Position numbers and translations under genes: made by a program
Source of the DNA: Desulfocapsa sp.
Lineage (GTDB): Bacteria; Desulfobacterota; Desulfobulbia; Desulfobulbales; Desulfocapsaceae
NCBI GenBank assembly: GCA_022712975.1
Contig: JAFLJO010000096.1
Coordinates: 1-34,060, forward strand
Reading direction: 5' to 3'
DNA length: 34,060 nucleotides
Part shown: positions 26,431 to 34,060 of the stretch, piece by piece
How positions within the stretch are numbered: the first letter of the stretch is position 1
Layout: each line of letters begins with the position of its first letter
The notes under the pieces: model-generated
Database searches by the model: none
The model's input: the letters and a program-made list of their open reading frames with translations, nothing else
What the model was told of the DNA's origin: nothing

Positions 26431-26687
26431 TTAGTCCGCAAATCTGCCACATCAGAGAATGAACAAATGAATAGAAGTTCCTAGGGGGAGATCCTTGGCT
26501 TCAAGATAGTCAGTTGTTTTTTCTGGTCAAGCAACAAATACAAAGCTGAACCTGAGAGTGACAACACCAGCGATATGGAAATATGACCGTTGTGTTTTTG
26601 GTGTAGTCTGGCAGGAAAGAGTTAGCACCATCGGAAAAACAAGGCTGGCAGTTAAAAAGCAACAGCCATTTGATTCACTTATCACCA
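26431..26687 (+). repeat. Dispersed repeat, family D, copy 1 (short form)
   Basis: It shares the start TTAGTCC-CAAATCTGC, then CATCAGAGAAT, AGATCCTTGGCTTC, CTTCAAGATAGTCAGTT, CTGGCAGGAAAGAG, AACAAGGCTGGCAGTT and the end CACTTAT-ACCA with 33583-33980, but is about 140 bases shorter. Past its end lie GTCCCCTTTTTA in two copies (about 26708-26731), a hairpin ACTGGACTTGAGTCCAGT (26765-26782) and a run of C residues near 26900. No gene is supported in 26365-27192. Confidence 0.7.
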
Positions 26688-26967
26688 TACTTTGCGAAAA
26701 TAGATCTGTCCCCTTTTTATGTCCCCTTTTTACTTTTTATATAAGACGGACATGGTAGGCGATTACTGGACTTGAGTCCAGTGAATTTTAAACTATGCCG
26801 ATGTTATTTCTTTTGTACTTTTTCATATTGCACCCAGTGCAAGTTGAATCAAACTAACCCACGGTGATGAACGGGAAAGCTGGGACTCTTTTCAGTACCC
26901 CCCCCCCTGAGTGGTGTAAGTGCCTTGGTTGTATTTATAACGTACTGATTTCTTCACCCTCAAGTTT

Positions 26968-27114
26968 TCTCGGAGTCTGCGCTTACCTACTTGCCCTTTG
27001 TTCCGCCACCTGTACTTGAACAACGTTATATACAGGTATATGCCAAGTTCTTTTTAATACAGGTAGCGAAAAAATTGCAGCGTAATATGCGCAACTTTTT
27101 TCGTTCCCATTCCC
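26968..27114. repeat. Foldback element, family B, copy 2 (diverged)
   Basis: From TCTCGGAGTCTGCGCTTACC through CCACCTGTACTTGAA to AAAAAATTGCAGCGTAATATG it follows the core of the 7841-8016 element. The right arm is diverged (GCGCAACTTTTTTCGTTCCC) and the left arm is barely recognisable. It lies just upstream of the tetR promoter. Confidence 0.75.
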
Positions 27115-27125
27115 AACCTATCCAG

Positions 27126-27176
27126 TTGCTTTTTCCTGTCTTTTATGTACAATGGACTAATGTGACCGCGGTCACA
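27126..27176 (+). promoter_or_regulatory. tetR operon promoter with a perfect 16-bp operator-like palindrome
   Basis: TTGCTT (27126-27131) and TACAAT (27148-27153) are 16 bases apart. TGTGACCGCGGTCACA (27161-27176) is a perfect 16-base palindrome placed at the predicted transcription start and 16 bases before the TetR start codon. This is where a TetR repressor would block its own operon. I find no second copy of the palindrome in the window. Confidence 0.75.
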
Positions 27177-27192
27177 AAGCAAGGTAACCATT

Positions 27193-27819
27193 ATGCGCAT
27201 CACACAAGAAGCTAAAGAAAAAACAAGAAAATCAATCCTTGAGGCAGCGGAAATACTCTTTGCCAAGCAGGGTTTTGAAAAAACCACTACCCGGGATATT
27301 TCCGCATCCTGCGGTATAGCTAAGGGAACACTCTTCAACTATTTCAAGAGTAAAGAAACCCTAGCCATGACGCTTGTCGCTCAGGCCATGGAATCCGGCC
27401 GGAAAATGTTTGAGCGCCGCAGAACAGGAAAAGAAATATTGGTAGAAGAATTGTTTCTATTTATTGCCTCTGAATTGCGTGCGTTAAAAACGTTCCGTAC
27501 TTACATCGGTCCGGTGCTTGCGAGCGGCATGTCTATCTTCTCAAAAGAATCCATTTGTCCGGAGGGTGAAGAAGCCAGGCGCAACCACCTTAAAACAATT
27601 GGAAAAATCCTTGCCAACCACGGCTTCGAGATAGAGTACAACTCAATAGTCATCACCCTCTACTGGTCGCTGTACCTTGGCATCCTGGCTCATTGGTCAA
27701 AAGACAAAACACCAAAACAGTCCGAGACACTTGCCTTGATTGATTACTCCATGCACACATTTGCCAATACTATTTCCTCAAACACTGTTGTGCCAGAGGC
27801 TTTTATCTGCAATGAATAG
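27193..27819 (+). CDS. TetR/AcrR family transcriptional regulator
   Basis: A 208-residue regulator. The N-terminal helix-turn-helix lies at about 13-62 (ILEAAEILFAKQGFEKTTTR, then DISASCGIAKGTLFNYFKSK), as in all TetR proteins. The rest is a helical ligand domain too variable to name a ligand. The start ATG has AAGGT at proper spacing. Its stop overlaps the start of the ABC1 kinase gene by eight bases, so the two are coupled. The perfect palindrome in its promoter suggests autoregulation of the whole operon. Given the neighbours, a lipid-like or hydrophobic effector is a reasonable guess but nothing more. Confidence 0.95.
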   Translation: MRITQEAKEKTRKSILEAAEILFAKQGFEKTTTRDISASCGIAKGTLFNYFKSKETLAMTLVAQAMESGRKMFERRRTGKEILVEELFLFIASELRALKTFRTYIGPVLASGMSIFSKESICPEGEEARRNHLKTIGKILANHGFEIEYNSIVITLYWSLYLGILAHWSKDKTPKQSETLALIDYSMHTFANTISSNTVVPEAFICNE

Positions 27820-29158
27820 CCTGACTGAATCGATTCTAAGCAGGGTACAGACCAGGAAGATTCCCTCAAGTTCTTTCGTGCGTACATGGACTCTGGGGAG
27901 CAGTCATGCAAAAATCGCCGCCCGTTACTTTTCCTACGCAATTCAAAAGCACTTTGTGGAAGACGAGAAGAAAAAAGATCTGTACAGTCATTTTCAACTG
28001 CAATCCGCACTGCAGCTGCTTGGCACTATGGGGTATCTACGTGGTGCCATAATGAAGATTGGGCAGCTTATAGCCAACTTGCCACAGATTATGCCAGGGG
28101 AACTGATCGAAATATTTGAGTCCCTCCAATTTGAAGCACCGCCCATGCATTATTCGCTCATTAGGGAGGTGTTTCTCGATGAACTCGGCCGCGATCCTGA
28201 AGAAATATTCGCCTCTTTTGAAAAAAATGCCTTCGCTGCCGCATCACTTGGACAGGTTCATAGAGCCAAACTCCATAATGGCAAAGAAGTTGCGGTTAAA
28301 GTCCAATATCCTAATATTGCCGAAACCATTGAAGCGGATATCAAAATTCTCAGCGTTCTTCTTCAGACCATGCGCTTCAAAAAAGACTTTCAGTATCTGG
28401 GCGCCCATGTCCAGGATGCCAAATCTGTTTTTCTGAATGAAGTTGACTACCTTTCAGAAGCCGCGTTCATGGAGAAAAACAGAAAGATCTTTACAGACAG
28501 CAAGATTGTTGTTCCCCGCTTGTATCCGGAATTCACCACAACACGAGTCTTGACCATGGAGTATCTCCCTGGAAAACACCTGCAAAGCTTTCTTGCAACA
28601 AACCCTCCTCTCTCCAGGCGAAATCATTTTGCTGAACTCATCTCCTATTCATTTGTCCACTCCTGGTTCTCTTTACGAACCGTCTATGCGGATTTGCATC
28701 CCGGTAATTTTGTCCTGATGCAGGACGGCCGATTAGGCTTTATCGATTTTGGCTGCTATCGTCAATTTGATGTGGAACGATGGAAACTCCAGGTCGATGG
28801 TGAGCTGGCCATGTTTCAAGATGACCGGGATGCTTTGAAATTCTATCTGACCAGGCTCGCCATGCGTGAGACTTCCGCTGACCTTGACCCGGAATGGGTT
28901 GACCTGTTTATGCGCCAACTCCGTTGGGTCATTGCCCCAGTTTTGAAAACAGGCCCCTTTGATTTTTCCAGAACGGAATATGTAAAACAAGGAGCAGACC
29001 TTCTAATGGAGAGTGTCCGGCAAGGCCATGTCCGAATTGACCCGTTTTATAACTGGAGCAACAGAGCATTGCTTGGCCATCGTTCCCTCATGTACCGTCT
29101 TCGCTGCAAATTTGATTATTCTTCCTTGTATCTCACCGAGATGAAACAATTTACTTGA
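27812..29158 (+). CDS. ABC1/AarF/UbiB (COQ8-like) kinase-fold protein
   Basis: A 448-residue protein of the atypical kinase group that includes UbiB and COQ8, linked to quinone and other lipid metabolism. All signature elements are present. These are KIGQ (82-85), the alanine-rich loop AAASLGQVHRA (142-152), ion-pair lysine K163 in AVKVQYP, and NEVDYLSEA (209-217). The catalytic segment is YADLHPGNF (292-300) and the metal-binding DFG is at 312-314. There is no signal peptide. The C-terminal hydrophobic segments seen in ubiquinone-pathway UbiB are absent, so it may be soluble. ATG 27812 overlaps the tetR stop; a longer in-frame start within tetR is unlikely. Its placement between a TetR gene and an RND/LolA pair is distinctive. 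Confidence 0.92.
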   Translation: MNSLTESILSRVQTRKIPSSSFVRTWTLGSSHAKIAARYFSYAIQKHFVEDEKKKDLYSHFQLQSALQLLGTMGYLRGAIMKIGQLIANLPQIMPGELIEIFESLQFEAPPMHYSLIREVFLDELGRDPEEIFASFEKNAFAAASLGQVHRAKLHNGKEVAVKVQYPNIAETIEADIKILSVLLQTMRFKKDFQYLGAHVQDAKSVFLNEVDYLSEAAFMEKNRKIFTDSKIVVPRLYPEFTTTRVLTMEYLPGKHLQSFLATNPPLSRRNHFAELISYSFVHSWFSLRTVYADLHPGNFVLMQDGRLGFIDFGCYRQFDVERWKLQVDGELAMFQDDRDALKFYLTRLAMRETSADLDPEWVDLFMRQLRWVIAPVLKTGPFDFSRTEYVKQGADLLMESVRQGHVRIDPFYNWSNRALLGHRSLMYRLRCKFDYSSLYLTEMKQFT

Positions 29159-29297
29159 TTTATCCAGATTGCTTTCTCGAAAGGCAACTCTTGAAGTTTC
29201 CTAAATAAATCTACTATTACTACTCTGTTTTCTGGAATTACAAACTTTTCATTGGAATACTTCCTTCTGTTTTAATGCGACCTCGCCCACTTTACGG

Positions 29298-29326
29298 TTG
29301 ACAAACCGCACTTTTCCCTTTTATAT
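29298..29326 (+). promoter_or_regulatory. Second promoter, in front of the RND gene
   Basis: TTGACA (29298-29303) and TTATAT (29321-29326) are 17 bases apart, about 43 bases before the RND start. The tetR operator palindrome is not repeated here, so the transporter pair may also be expressed independently. The rest of the 210-base gap shows no terminator. Confidence 0.6.
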
Positions 29327-29368
29327 GACCATGCCCACTATAAACAAACAGAGGAGAAAAGAAAAGAA

Positions 29369-31756
29369 ATGAAAACGTTTAAAAAAAATTGTGAGAAAAC
29401 GTTCGAGCGGATTGCCCGATGGTCATTTAGAAACAAGTGGCTGGCAGTCGGCTTGGTAGTAGTTGCTTTTCTGGCTCTAGTCTCCCAAATTTCAAATCTA
29501 AAACTGGATACCAGTAACGAATCATTTTTTCGGTCCGACGATAAAGTGCTTGTTGACTATAACGAATTCCGTAACCAGTTCGGCAAGGATGAATTCATCG
29601 TTATTGGTATAAGCAGTCCTGACATCTTCAGCATCGAGTTTTTGAATAAACTACAGAACCTGCATCATGATTTGGAAGAAACCGTACCCTATCTGGACAA
29701 AATAACCAGCTTGATAAATGTGCGGAAAACCAGAGGAGAAGAGGATGAACTCATTGTCGAGGATTTTCTGGAAAAATGGCCTCAGGGATCGGCTGACCTG
29801 AACACATTGAAGCGAAGGGCACAGCAAAACAGTCTGTATACAAACTACATCCTCTCCGAGGATCTTTCCATGACAGCTATTGTCATTAAACCTCTGCCGT
29901 GCAACCCGGATACTGACAAAGTGTTGATCGAAGAGGGGAGTTGTCAACCCATGACTAATATCCAGAACCGTAAGATGGTAACGTCCATTTCTGCGATTCT
30001 GGAAAAATATGATGCTGAGGATTTTTCTATTGCCATTTCTGGCATGCCTGTTGTCATCGAATATCTGAACATTGCCTTGGAAAAGGATCTTGGAACTATT
30101 CTCTCTGCCACCTTTATCATGGTTATGATCTTTCTTGGATTCTTGTTTCGCAGAATCTCAGGCATTGTCTACCCCATTATCATCTATATTATTTCTCTTC
30201 TGTCAGCAATCGGGATCATGGCAGCTATGAGTATTCCTCTGACCAGTATTACAACTGTGCTACCTTCCTTTCTGCTCGTGATCAGCATCTGTGATGTGGT
30301 TCATATCCTTGCTCTTTTTTATCCGGAATACCAAAAAACGGGAAGCCGGGAAGATGCTATTGCTTTTGCCATGAAGCGTGCAGGTTTACCTGTGCTCATG
30401 ACATCGCTTACTACCGCAGGAGCTTTTTTGTCTTTCATGGCCGCAAAGGTCGCTCCAATTGCAGATCTGGGTATTGTCATTCCCGTGGCAGTCTTTCTTA
30501 TCTTCATTTATACTGTGCTACTTATCCCTGCTCTGCTGGCGATTTTCCCAGTGAAGAAAAAAGTGACACATTCCCACAGAATTATAAAACTTGATTCTTT
30601 TTTTGATCGCATTGCCGAATTGACCTGTCGGCGTCAAGGCTGGATAATAAGTTTGTTTGTTGTCCTTCTGGTATTTGCGGTAATGGGTGTAAGCCAACTG
30701 CGCTTTGAACATAACGCTCTGAAGTGGTTTCCCGAGGATTCTATAGTCAGGCAACATACCGAACTAATAGATCATAAAATGCGTGGAACAGTTTCCTTTG
30801 ATGTGGTTATAGACACCGGGAAGGTAGACGGCCTGTATGACCCGGAATTTATCGAAGCGCTGGAGCAGACAGTTCTTAAATTCTCAAACTATGCAACCGA
30901 TGATCTTTTTGTTGGAAAAGTATTGTCTTTGATTACAGTGCTTAAAGAGACAAACCGTGCCTTGCATAATAATAACCAGGAAATGTACCGTGTACCGGAT
31001 GATAAAGCACTGATCGCCCAAGAGTTGTTTCTCTTCCAACTGAGCGGTTCTGAAGACTTGGAGGAACTCGTTGACCAACAGTTCAGCAAAACTAGATTTA
31101 CCATGCATGTCCCTTACCGGGATACATCAAAATATAAAGTATTCGTTGCTGATATTGAAGCTGAATTAATTGAACGTTTCCCGGACTGCACTGTGTCGAT
31201 AACAGGGTTAAGCAGTCTTTTTGTAGAAATACTCAACAACGTTATGAGTGCCATGGCACTGAGCTATACCATAGCCCTTATCCTGATTTCCCTGCTGATG
31301 ATACTTATGTTGGGGAAACTTCGCATGGGTCTGCTCAGCATGATACCAAACCTGCTACCAATTATCATGATAATGGGCCTCATGGGGTGGATAAGAATTC
31401 CGTTGGATCTCGGCACCGTTTTGATTGGCAGTATTGCCATTGGTATGGTGGTCGATGATACCATTCATTTTTTTCATCACTTCGGGAAACATTTTGATCA
31501 ACTTGGTGATCCCGTCCAGGCAACTGCAAAAACACTGAAAACAGTTGGCCGGGCAATGATGGTAACCTCCTTTGTCCTTGCCGGAGGCTTTCTTTGCAAT
31601 ATGTTATCCGTATTAACTGTAAACAAAAATATGGGTATTCTTATTTCCGCAACCATATTGGTAGCTCTGTTCACAGAATTTTTACTGTCTCCTGCTATTC
31701 TGTCACTTGTTTACACAAAGCAAAAAACTGCACAGGCAAAGAAGGTAGAGAAATGA
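29369..31756 (+). CDS. RND superfamily transporter, MMPL type
   Basis: A 795-residue inner-membrane protein with about 12 predicted membrane segments in the RND arrangement. One lies at 24-42, five between 240 and 395, one at 424-442 and five between 628 and 780. Large periplasmic loops span about 45-235 and 445-625. The conserved acidic pairs lie in the membrane blocks: SICDVVHI (306-313) and GMVVDDTIHFFHHF (692-705). This two-half layout without a TolC-type partner is that of MMPL/HpnN-like transporters, which move lipids or other hydrophobic compounds from the inner membrane. GAGGAG precedes the start. The stop overlaps the next start as ATGA, so the LolA-like protein is made together with it and is the likely periplasmic partner. 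Confidence 0.93.
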   Translation: MKTFKKNCEKTFERIARWSFRNKWLAVGLVVVAFLALVSQISNLKLDTSNESFFRSDDKVLVDYNEFRNQFGKDEFIVIGISSPDIFSIEFLNKLQNLHHDLEETVPYLDKITSLINVRKTRGEEDELIVEDFLEKWPQGSADLNTLKRRAQQNSLYTNYILSEDLSMTAIVIKPLPCNPDTDKVLIEEGSCQPMTNIQNRKMVTSISAILEKYDAEDFSIAISGMPVVIEYLNIALEKDLGTILSATFIMVMIFLGFLFRRISGIVYPIIIYIISLLSAIGIMAAMSIPLTSITTVLPSFLLVISICDVVHILALFYPEYQKTGSREDAIAFAMKRAGLPVLMTSLTTAGAFLSFMAAKVAPIADLGIVIPVAVFLIFIYTVLLIPALLAIFPVKKKVTHSHRIIKLDSFFDRIAELTCRRQGWIISLFVVLLVFAVMGVSQLRFEHNALKWFPEDSIVRQHTELIDHKMRGTVSFDVVIDTGKVDGLYDPEFIEALEQTVLKFSNYATDDLFVGKVLSLITVLKETNRALHNNNQEMYRVPDDKALIAQELFLFQLSGSEDLEELVDQQFSKTRFTMHVPYRDTSKYKVFVADIEAELIERFPDCTVSITGLSSLFVEILNNVMSAMALSYTIALILISLLMILMLGKLRMGLLSMIPNLLPIIMIMGLMGWIRIPLDLGTVLIGSIAIGMVVDDTIHFFHHFGKHFDQLGDPVQATAKTLKTVGRAMMVTSFVLAGGFLCNMLSVLTVNKNMGILISATILVALFTEFLLSPAILSLVYTKQKTAQAKKVEK

Positions 31757-32544
31757 TTTCCAGAAAAGCAATCGTATTGGTGGCACTGTTTCTACTGCAG
31801 AGCATACTCTGTTTGGCCGAACTCCCTACAGACAAAGGACTGAGCATTGCAGTGGAAACAGACAAACGAGCATCAGGATTTGGTAATTTTACGGCGAAGA
31901 TGAAAATGATACTCCGTAATAAGGATGGCAGAGAGAGTCGGCGTCAAATTCGTATCCAGGCAATGGAGACAGAAAATGACGGCGATAAAAGCCTGACCAT
32001 CTTTGAATCACCTCGTGATGTCGCAGGAACGGCTCTCTTAACCCATGCACACAAAAAGGGTGACGATGATCAATGGTTGTATCTCCCTGCTTTAAAAAGA
32101 GTCAAACGAATCAGTTCGCGTAATAAATCAGGAGCATTTATGGGAAGCGAATTTTCCTTTGAGGATTTCGCCGGTATGGAGGTGGAAAAATATACGTACA
32201 AATTCCTTGGCAATGAGAGACTGAACGAACGCGAATGTTTTGTTGTGGAGCGATATCCGCGCGACACAAAAAACTCAGGTTATAGCCGCATTGTGAGCTG
32301 GACAGACAAGACCGAATACAGAATATGGAAGGAAGTGTACTATGACAAGAAAGACAGATTACTCAAGACCTTGACCTTCTCTGAATATCAACTTTACATA
32401 GATAGCATTTGGCGTGCTCATTCAATGACAATGGTCAATCATCAAAACAGAAAGGAGACCGATTTGCACTGGTCAAACTTTGTCTTTCAAACTGACCTCA
32501 CTGATCGTGATTTTACTAAGAGTAGCCTGAAACGAGCCCGCTAA
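31753..32544 (+). CDS. Outer membrane lipoprotein-sorting (LolA-like) periplasmic protein
   Basis: A 263-residue exported protein. The signal peptide is residues 1-22 (MISRKAIVLVALFLLQ..., cleavage after CLA). The body is a LolA/LolB-like fold with alternating strands (FTAKMKMILRNKDGRESRRQ, WLYLPALKRVKRISSRNKSG, FMGSEFSFEDFAGMEVEKYT, YRIWKEVYYDKKDRLLKTLT). The 'LPALKRVKRIS...GSEFSYED' stretch is characteristic of the LolA_like family usually encoded next to RND/MMPL transporters. It should carry the hydrophobic cargo delivered by the transporter across the periplasm. The ATG at 31753 overlaps the RND stop by four bases; no ribosome binding site is needed beyond the coupling. It is the last gene of the set, and no terminator is evident after it. 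Confidence 0.92.
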   Translation: MISRKAIVLVALFLLQSILCLAELPTDKGLSIAVETDKRASGFGNFTAKMKMILRNKDGRESRRQIRIQAMETENDGDKSLTIFESPRDVAGTALLTHAHKKGDDDQWLYLPALKRVKRISSRNKSGAFMGSEFSFEDFAGMEVEKYTYKFLGNERLNERECFVVERYPRDTKNSGYSRIVSWTDKTEYRIWKEVYYDKKDRLLKTLTFSEYQLYIDSIWRAHSMTMVNHQNRKETDLHWSNFVFQTDLTDRDFTKSSLKRAR

Positions 32545-33201
32545 GAAAATCAGACTAGATAAGTATTTACAAGAGAACTCTTTTGGCCGATTGTTTTATT
32601 GTGGTCTGTTTGAATGTATAACTAAACAGCCACCGGTTAAATAAAAAAAGTCCTCCTGTGGCAGAATCGCACAAATGCTGGCCATGAAGAAAAACTCTAA
32701 GTTTAAGACATCGTAAACGCTCAATTAGTGGTATTAACGTAAGATGTTTAAATGATACAACATCCAAAGGAATTGAACACTTTCGCAATAGTAACCGTTC
32801 AATTTCTTCAAATCCATGCAATCCTAGATAGTTATTGCACTATTGTCCTTTTTCACTCGATGAGGTCTGAATTAGCCCATTTAAGGGATTTCCTTACGAT
32901 AATGACCCCTTCGAGGGGGGGGCTCCAGGCTGTCGAAGTAAGAACTATTTTCAATAAATTCGATCATTTAAGAGCTCAAAACAGCTTCTACAGGTGTTTT
33001 TTACAACTAATAATCAATAACTTAGCTAGGAGTACAACATTTTGTGCCACAAAAATATATCCTTTTTTATACATAAACTTTATCAGTTATTATCTTTCAC
33101 AAAATCAAGTAAACAGCTGATTAAAATGAACATTTCCAGTTTACTTTAATCCTGTTCTACCTTTCAAAAACCGTACAAAAAATACCCACTTCGACAGCCC
33201 A
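32545..33201. other. Gene-poor interval with an inverted pair
   Basis: No gene is supported in this interval; the open frames are unlike known families and lack ribosome binding sites. GGCTGTCGAAGT at 32928-32939 recurs inverted at 33188-33199, enclosing an A/T-rich stretch of about 250 bases. A run of G residues lies just left of the first arm, and the ISL3 remnant begins just right of the second. This may be the scar of a small mobile element. Confidence 0.4.
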
Positions 33202-33585
33202 GGGGCTCTCCCTCCAAAAAAAACACGTTCTCTGGGCGTGGTCGGTGATTGTAGAGGTCTGACAAAGGACAATATGATGGAAGAATTATTTCAGAAGGCT
33301 CTTGGAATTGAATCTCCTTGGTTTGTAAAATCAATCGAGTTTGAAGCAGCGAATAAACGACTTGATATTCATGTTGATTTTAAACGTGGTGCGACATTCT
33401 CAGATGGCAGTGAGGGTGCGCCCTGTAAGGCCTATGACACAGTTAAAAAACATGGCGCCATCTTAATTTCTTTGAACATGAATGTTACCTGCACGCCCGT
33501 GTCCCACGAATAAAACGAGATGATGGGTGTGTTCGTTTAATCTCCCCGCCATGGAGTGGTGTGGTTATCAGGGTTCATCTTGTTA
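33202..33585 (+). pseudogene. ISL3-family transposase remnant with left IS end
   Basis: GGGGCTCTCCCTCCAAAAAA at 33202 resembles the terminal repeat of ISL3-type elements. The coding part starts at ATG 33277 (or 33274): MEELFQKALGIESPWFVKSI, then RLDIHVDFKRGATF and APCKAYDTVKK. One A is missing from the A run at 33445-33450. In the shifted frame the match resumes as TWRHLNFFEHECYLHARVPR and ends around PPWSGVVIRVHLV. This is the N-terminal segment of ISL3 transposases. The DDE catalytic domain is absent: the sequence runs straight into dispersed repeat D at 33583. The gene is dead through both the frameshift and the truncation. Confidence 0.8.
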
Positions 33586-33980
33586 GTCCACAAATCTGCA
33601 CATCAGAGAATTAGCAAAGGGATAGAGATTTTTAAAAGAGATCCTTGGCTTCGGCTCGGACAGAGGGCAGCATATTGGAAATTGGCTTCGACTGTGGAAA
33701 AGCCATCAGCTTCAATTCGGATTGATGGCAATGTGACGGTTGTTGCCATTGAGAAGAAAAAGGACAACGACTTTGATCTAAGCAGGTGGCAGCTTGTCTG
33801 ACATCGGCTTCGATAGAAAAAGGATATCGCCTCTAACTCGGATAGAGATTATGCGACGGTCATTCGCTTCAAGATAGTCAGTTTTGTTTTTGGTGGTGTC
33901 TGGTAGGAAAGAGATACCACCAGCGGAGAAACAAGGCTGGCAGTTGAAAAGATAACAGCCATTCGACCCACTTATTACCA
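33583..33980 (+). repeat. Dispersed repeat, family D, copy 2 (long form)
   Basis: It shares both ends and several internal blocks with 26431-26687 and contains an extra internal stretch of short GGCTTCG-type repeats (33650-33870). Open frames on both strands exist here but look non-coding. It ends at the attC-like site. Confidence 0.7.
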
Positions 33981-34024
33981 ACAACCGCTTGCACTGGACG
34001 AACCAGTGAAGCGGGGCGTTATAC
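33976..34024 (+). repeat. attC-like integron recombination site (candidate)
   Basis: CCGCTT-G-CACTGG (33985-33997) pairs with CCAGTG-AAGCGG (34003-34014), leaving a single unpaired G as in attC stems. On the left is CCAACAA, and on the right GGC followed by GTTATAC (34018-34024), close to the GTTRRRY core. The outer 7-mers pair poorly and the site is short (49 bases). A ribosome binding site and ATG follow 30 bases later, as at the start of a cassette. No integrase gene is in the window. Confidence 0.5.
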
Positions 34025-34054
34025 TTCAAATCAAAATAGCTATCGGAGCCAACT

Positions 34055-34060
34055 ATGGAC
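34055..34060 (+). CDS. Start of a gene cut by the right edge
   Basis: GGAG (34045-34048) is followed six bases later by ATG GAC at the window edge. Only two codons are visible, so the product cannot be named. Its place just after the attC-like site suggests a cassette gene. Confidence 0.4.

Noticed and set aside
26696..26732. GTCCCCTTTTTA direct repeats as a transposase-associated REP site
   Set aside because: The words resemble REP-type remnants, but no transposase gene is near and two copies are too few to support the call.
31594..31752. Upstream extension of the LolA-like gene within the RND gene
   Set aside because: It would hide the clear signal peptide; the ATGA overlap at 31753 is the natural start.
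32567..33120. Two open frames (32567-32821 minus, 32752-33120 plus)
   Set aside because: They overlap each other on opposite strands, lack ribosome binding sites and show no recognisable motif.
33556..33801. Plus-strand 81-codon frame in repeat D
   Set aside because: It begins inside the ISL3 remnant in a different frame from the transposase and runs through repeat sequence. The frame is not evident in the other D copy.
33778..34029. Minus-strand 83-codon frame across the attC-like site
   Set aside because: Its N-terminal part is simply the translation of the stem and repeat D. Such frames recur wherever attC-like sequences occur and there is no ribosome binding site.

Overview
The window most likely comes from a sulfate-reducing or sulfur-disproportionating member of the Desulfobacterota, probably Desulfobulbales. 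The main clue is the left edge, which carries the start of aprB (adenylylsulfate reductase beta subunit). Further clues are a DVU0298-like protein and an exosortase/PEP-CTERM type exopolysaccharide locus. The genus is an inference from gene content; there is no rRNA here to test it.

Layout. (1) 1-9.85 kb is housekeeping DNA, all on the minus strand: aprB (partial), ftsK, then a riboflavin block. That block reads, in transcription order, ribF, a TPR gene, a zinc-ribbon/HEAT gene, a second TPR gene, ribE, ribBA, ribH, nusB. (2) 9.9-11.2 kb has a tRNA-Leu(CAG) with a near-consensus promoter and a terminator, followed by galE. (3) 11.5-19.1 kb is an exopolysaccharide/PEP-CTERM locus: a PEP-CTERM substrate with a DUF4114-like end, an SLBB export protein, a frameshifted four-helix-bundle gene set in GGTATTCGG repeats, a 944-residue PrsT-like TPR protein and an EpsB/WcaJ-type sugar transferase. 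No exosortase lies in the window. (4) 19.1-24.7 kb has a 1115-residue HEAT-cNMP-PilZ protein overlapping a DnaB-like C-terminal fragment, a divergent small cNMP-binding/coiled-coil protein and a DUF362 protein. (5) 25.2-26.4 kb is a serA-type phosphoglycerate dehydrogenase. (6) 27.2-32.5 kb is a compact set: TetR regulator, ABC1/UbiB kinase-like protein, RND/MMPL transporter and LolA-like periplasmic protein. A perfect 16-bp palindrome overlaps the predicted transcription start. (7) 32.5-34.06 kb is gene-poor and scarred: an ISL3-family transposase remnant, a dispersed repeat, and at the edge an attC-like site followed by a ribosome binding site and a start codon.

Intergenic DNA contains at least three dispersed repeat families. 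One is a 176-bp foldback element with 27-bp terminal inverted repeats (7.84 kb, with relatives at 23.6 and 26.97 kb). The second is a roughly 100-bp element at 2.8, 17.6 and 25.05 kb. The third is a 260-400-bp family at 26.43 and 33.58 kb. The best candidates for undescribed biology are the TetR-kinase-RND-LolA operon, the HEAT-cNMP-PilZ signalling pair, the foldback elements that supply stop codons, and the possible cassette array at the right edge.

All family assignments were made by reading motifs by eye. No database search was run.
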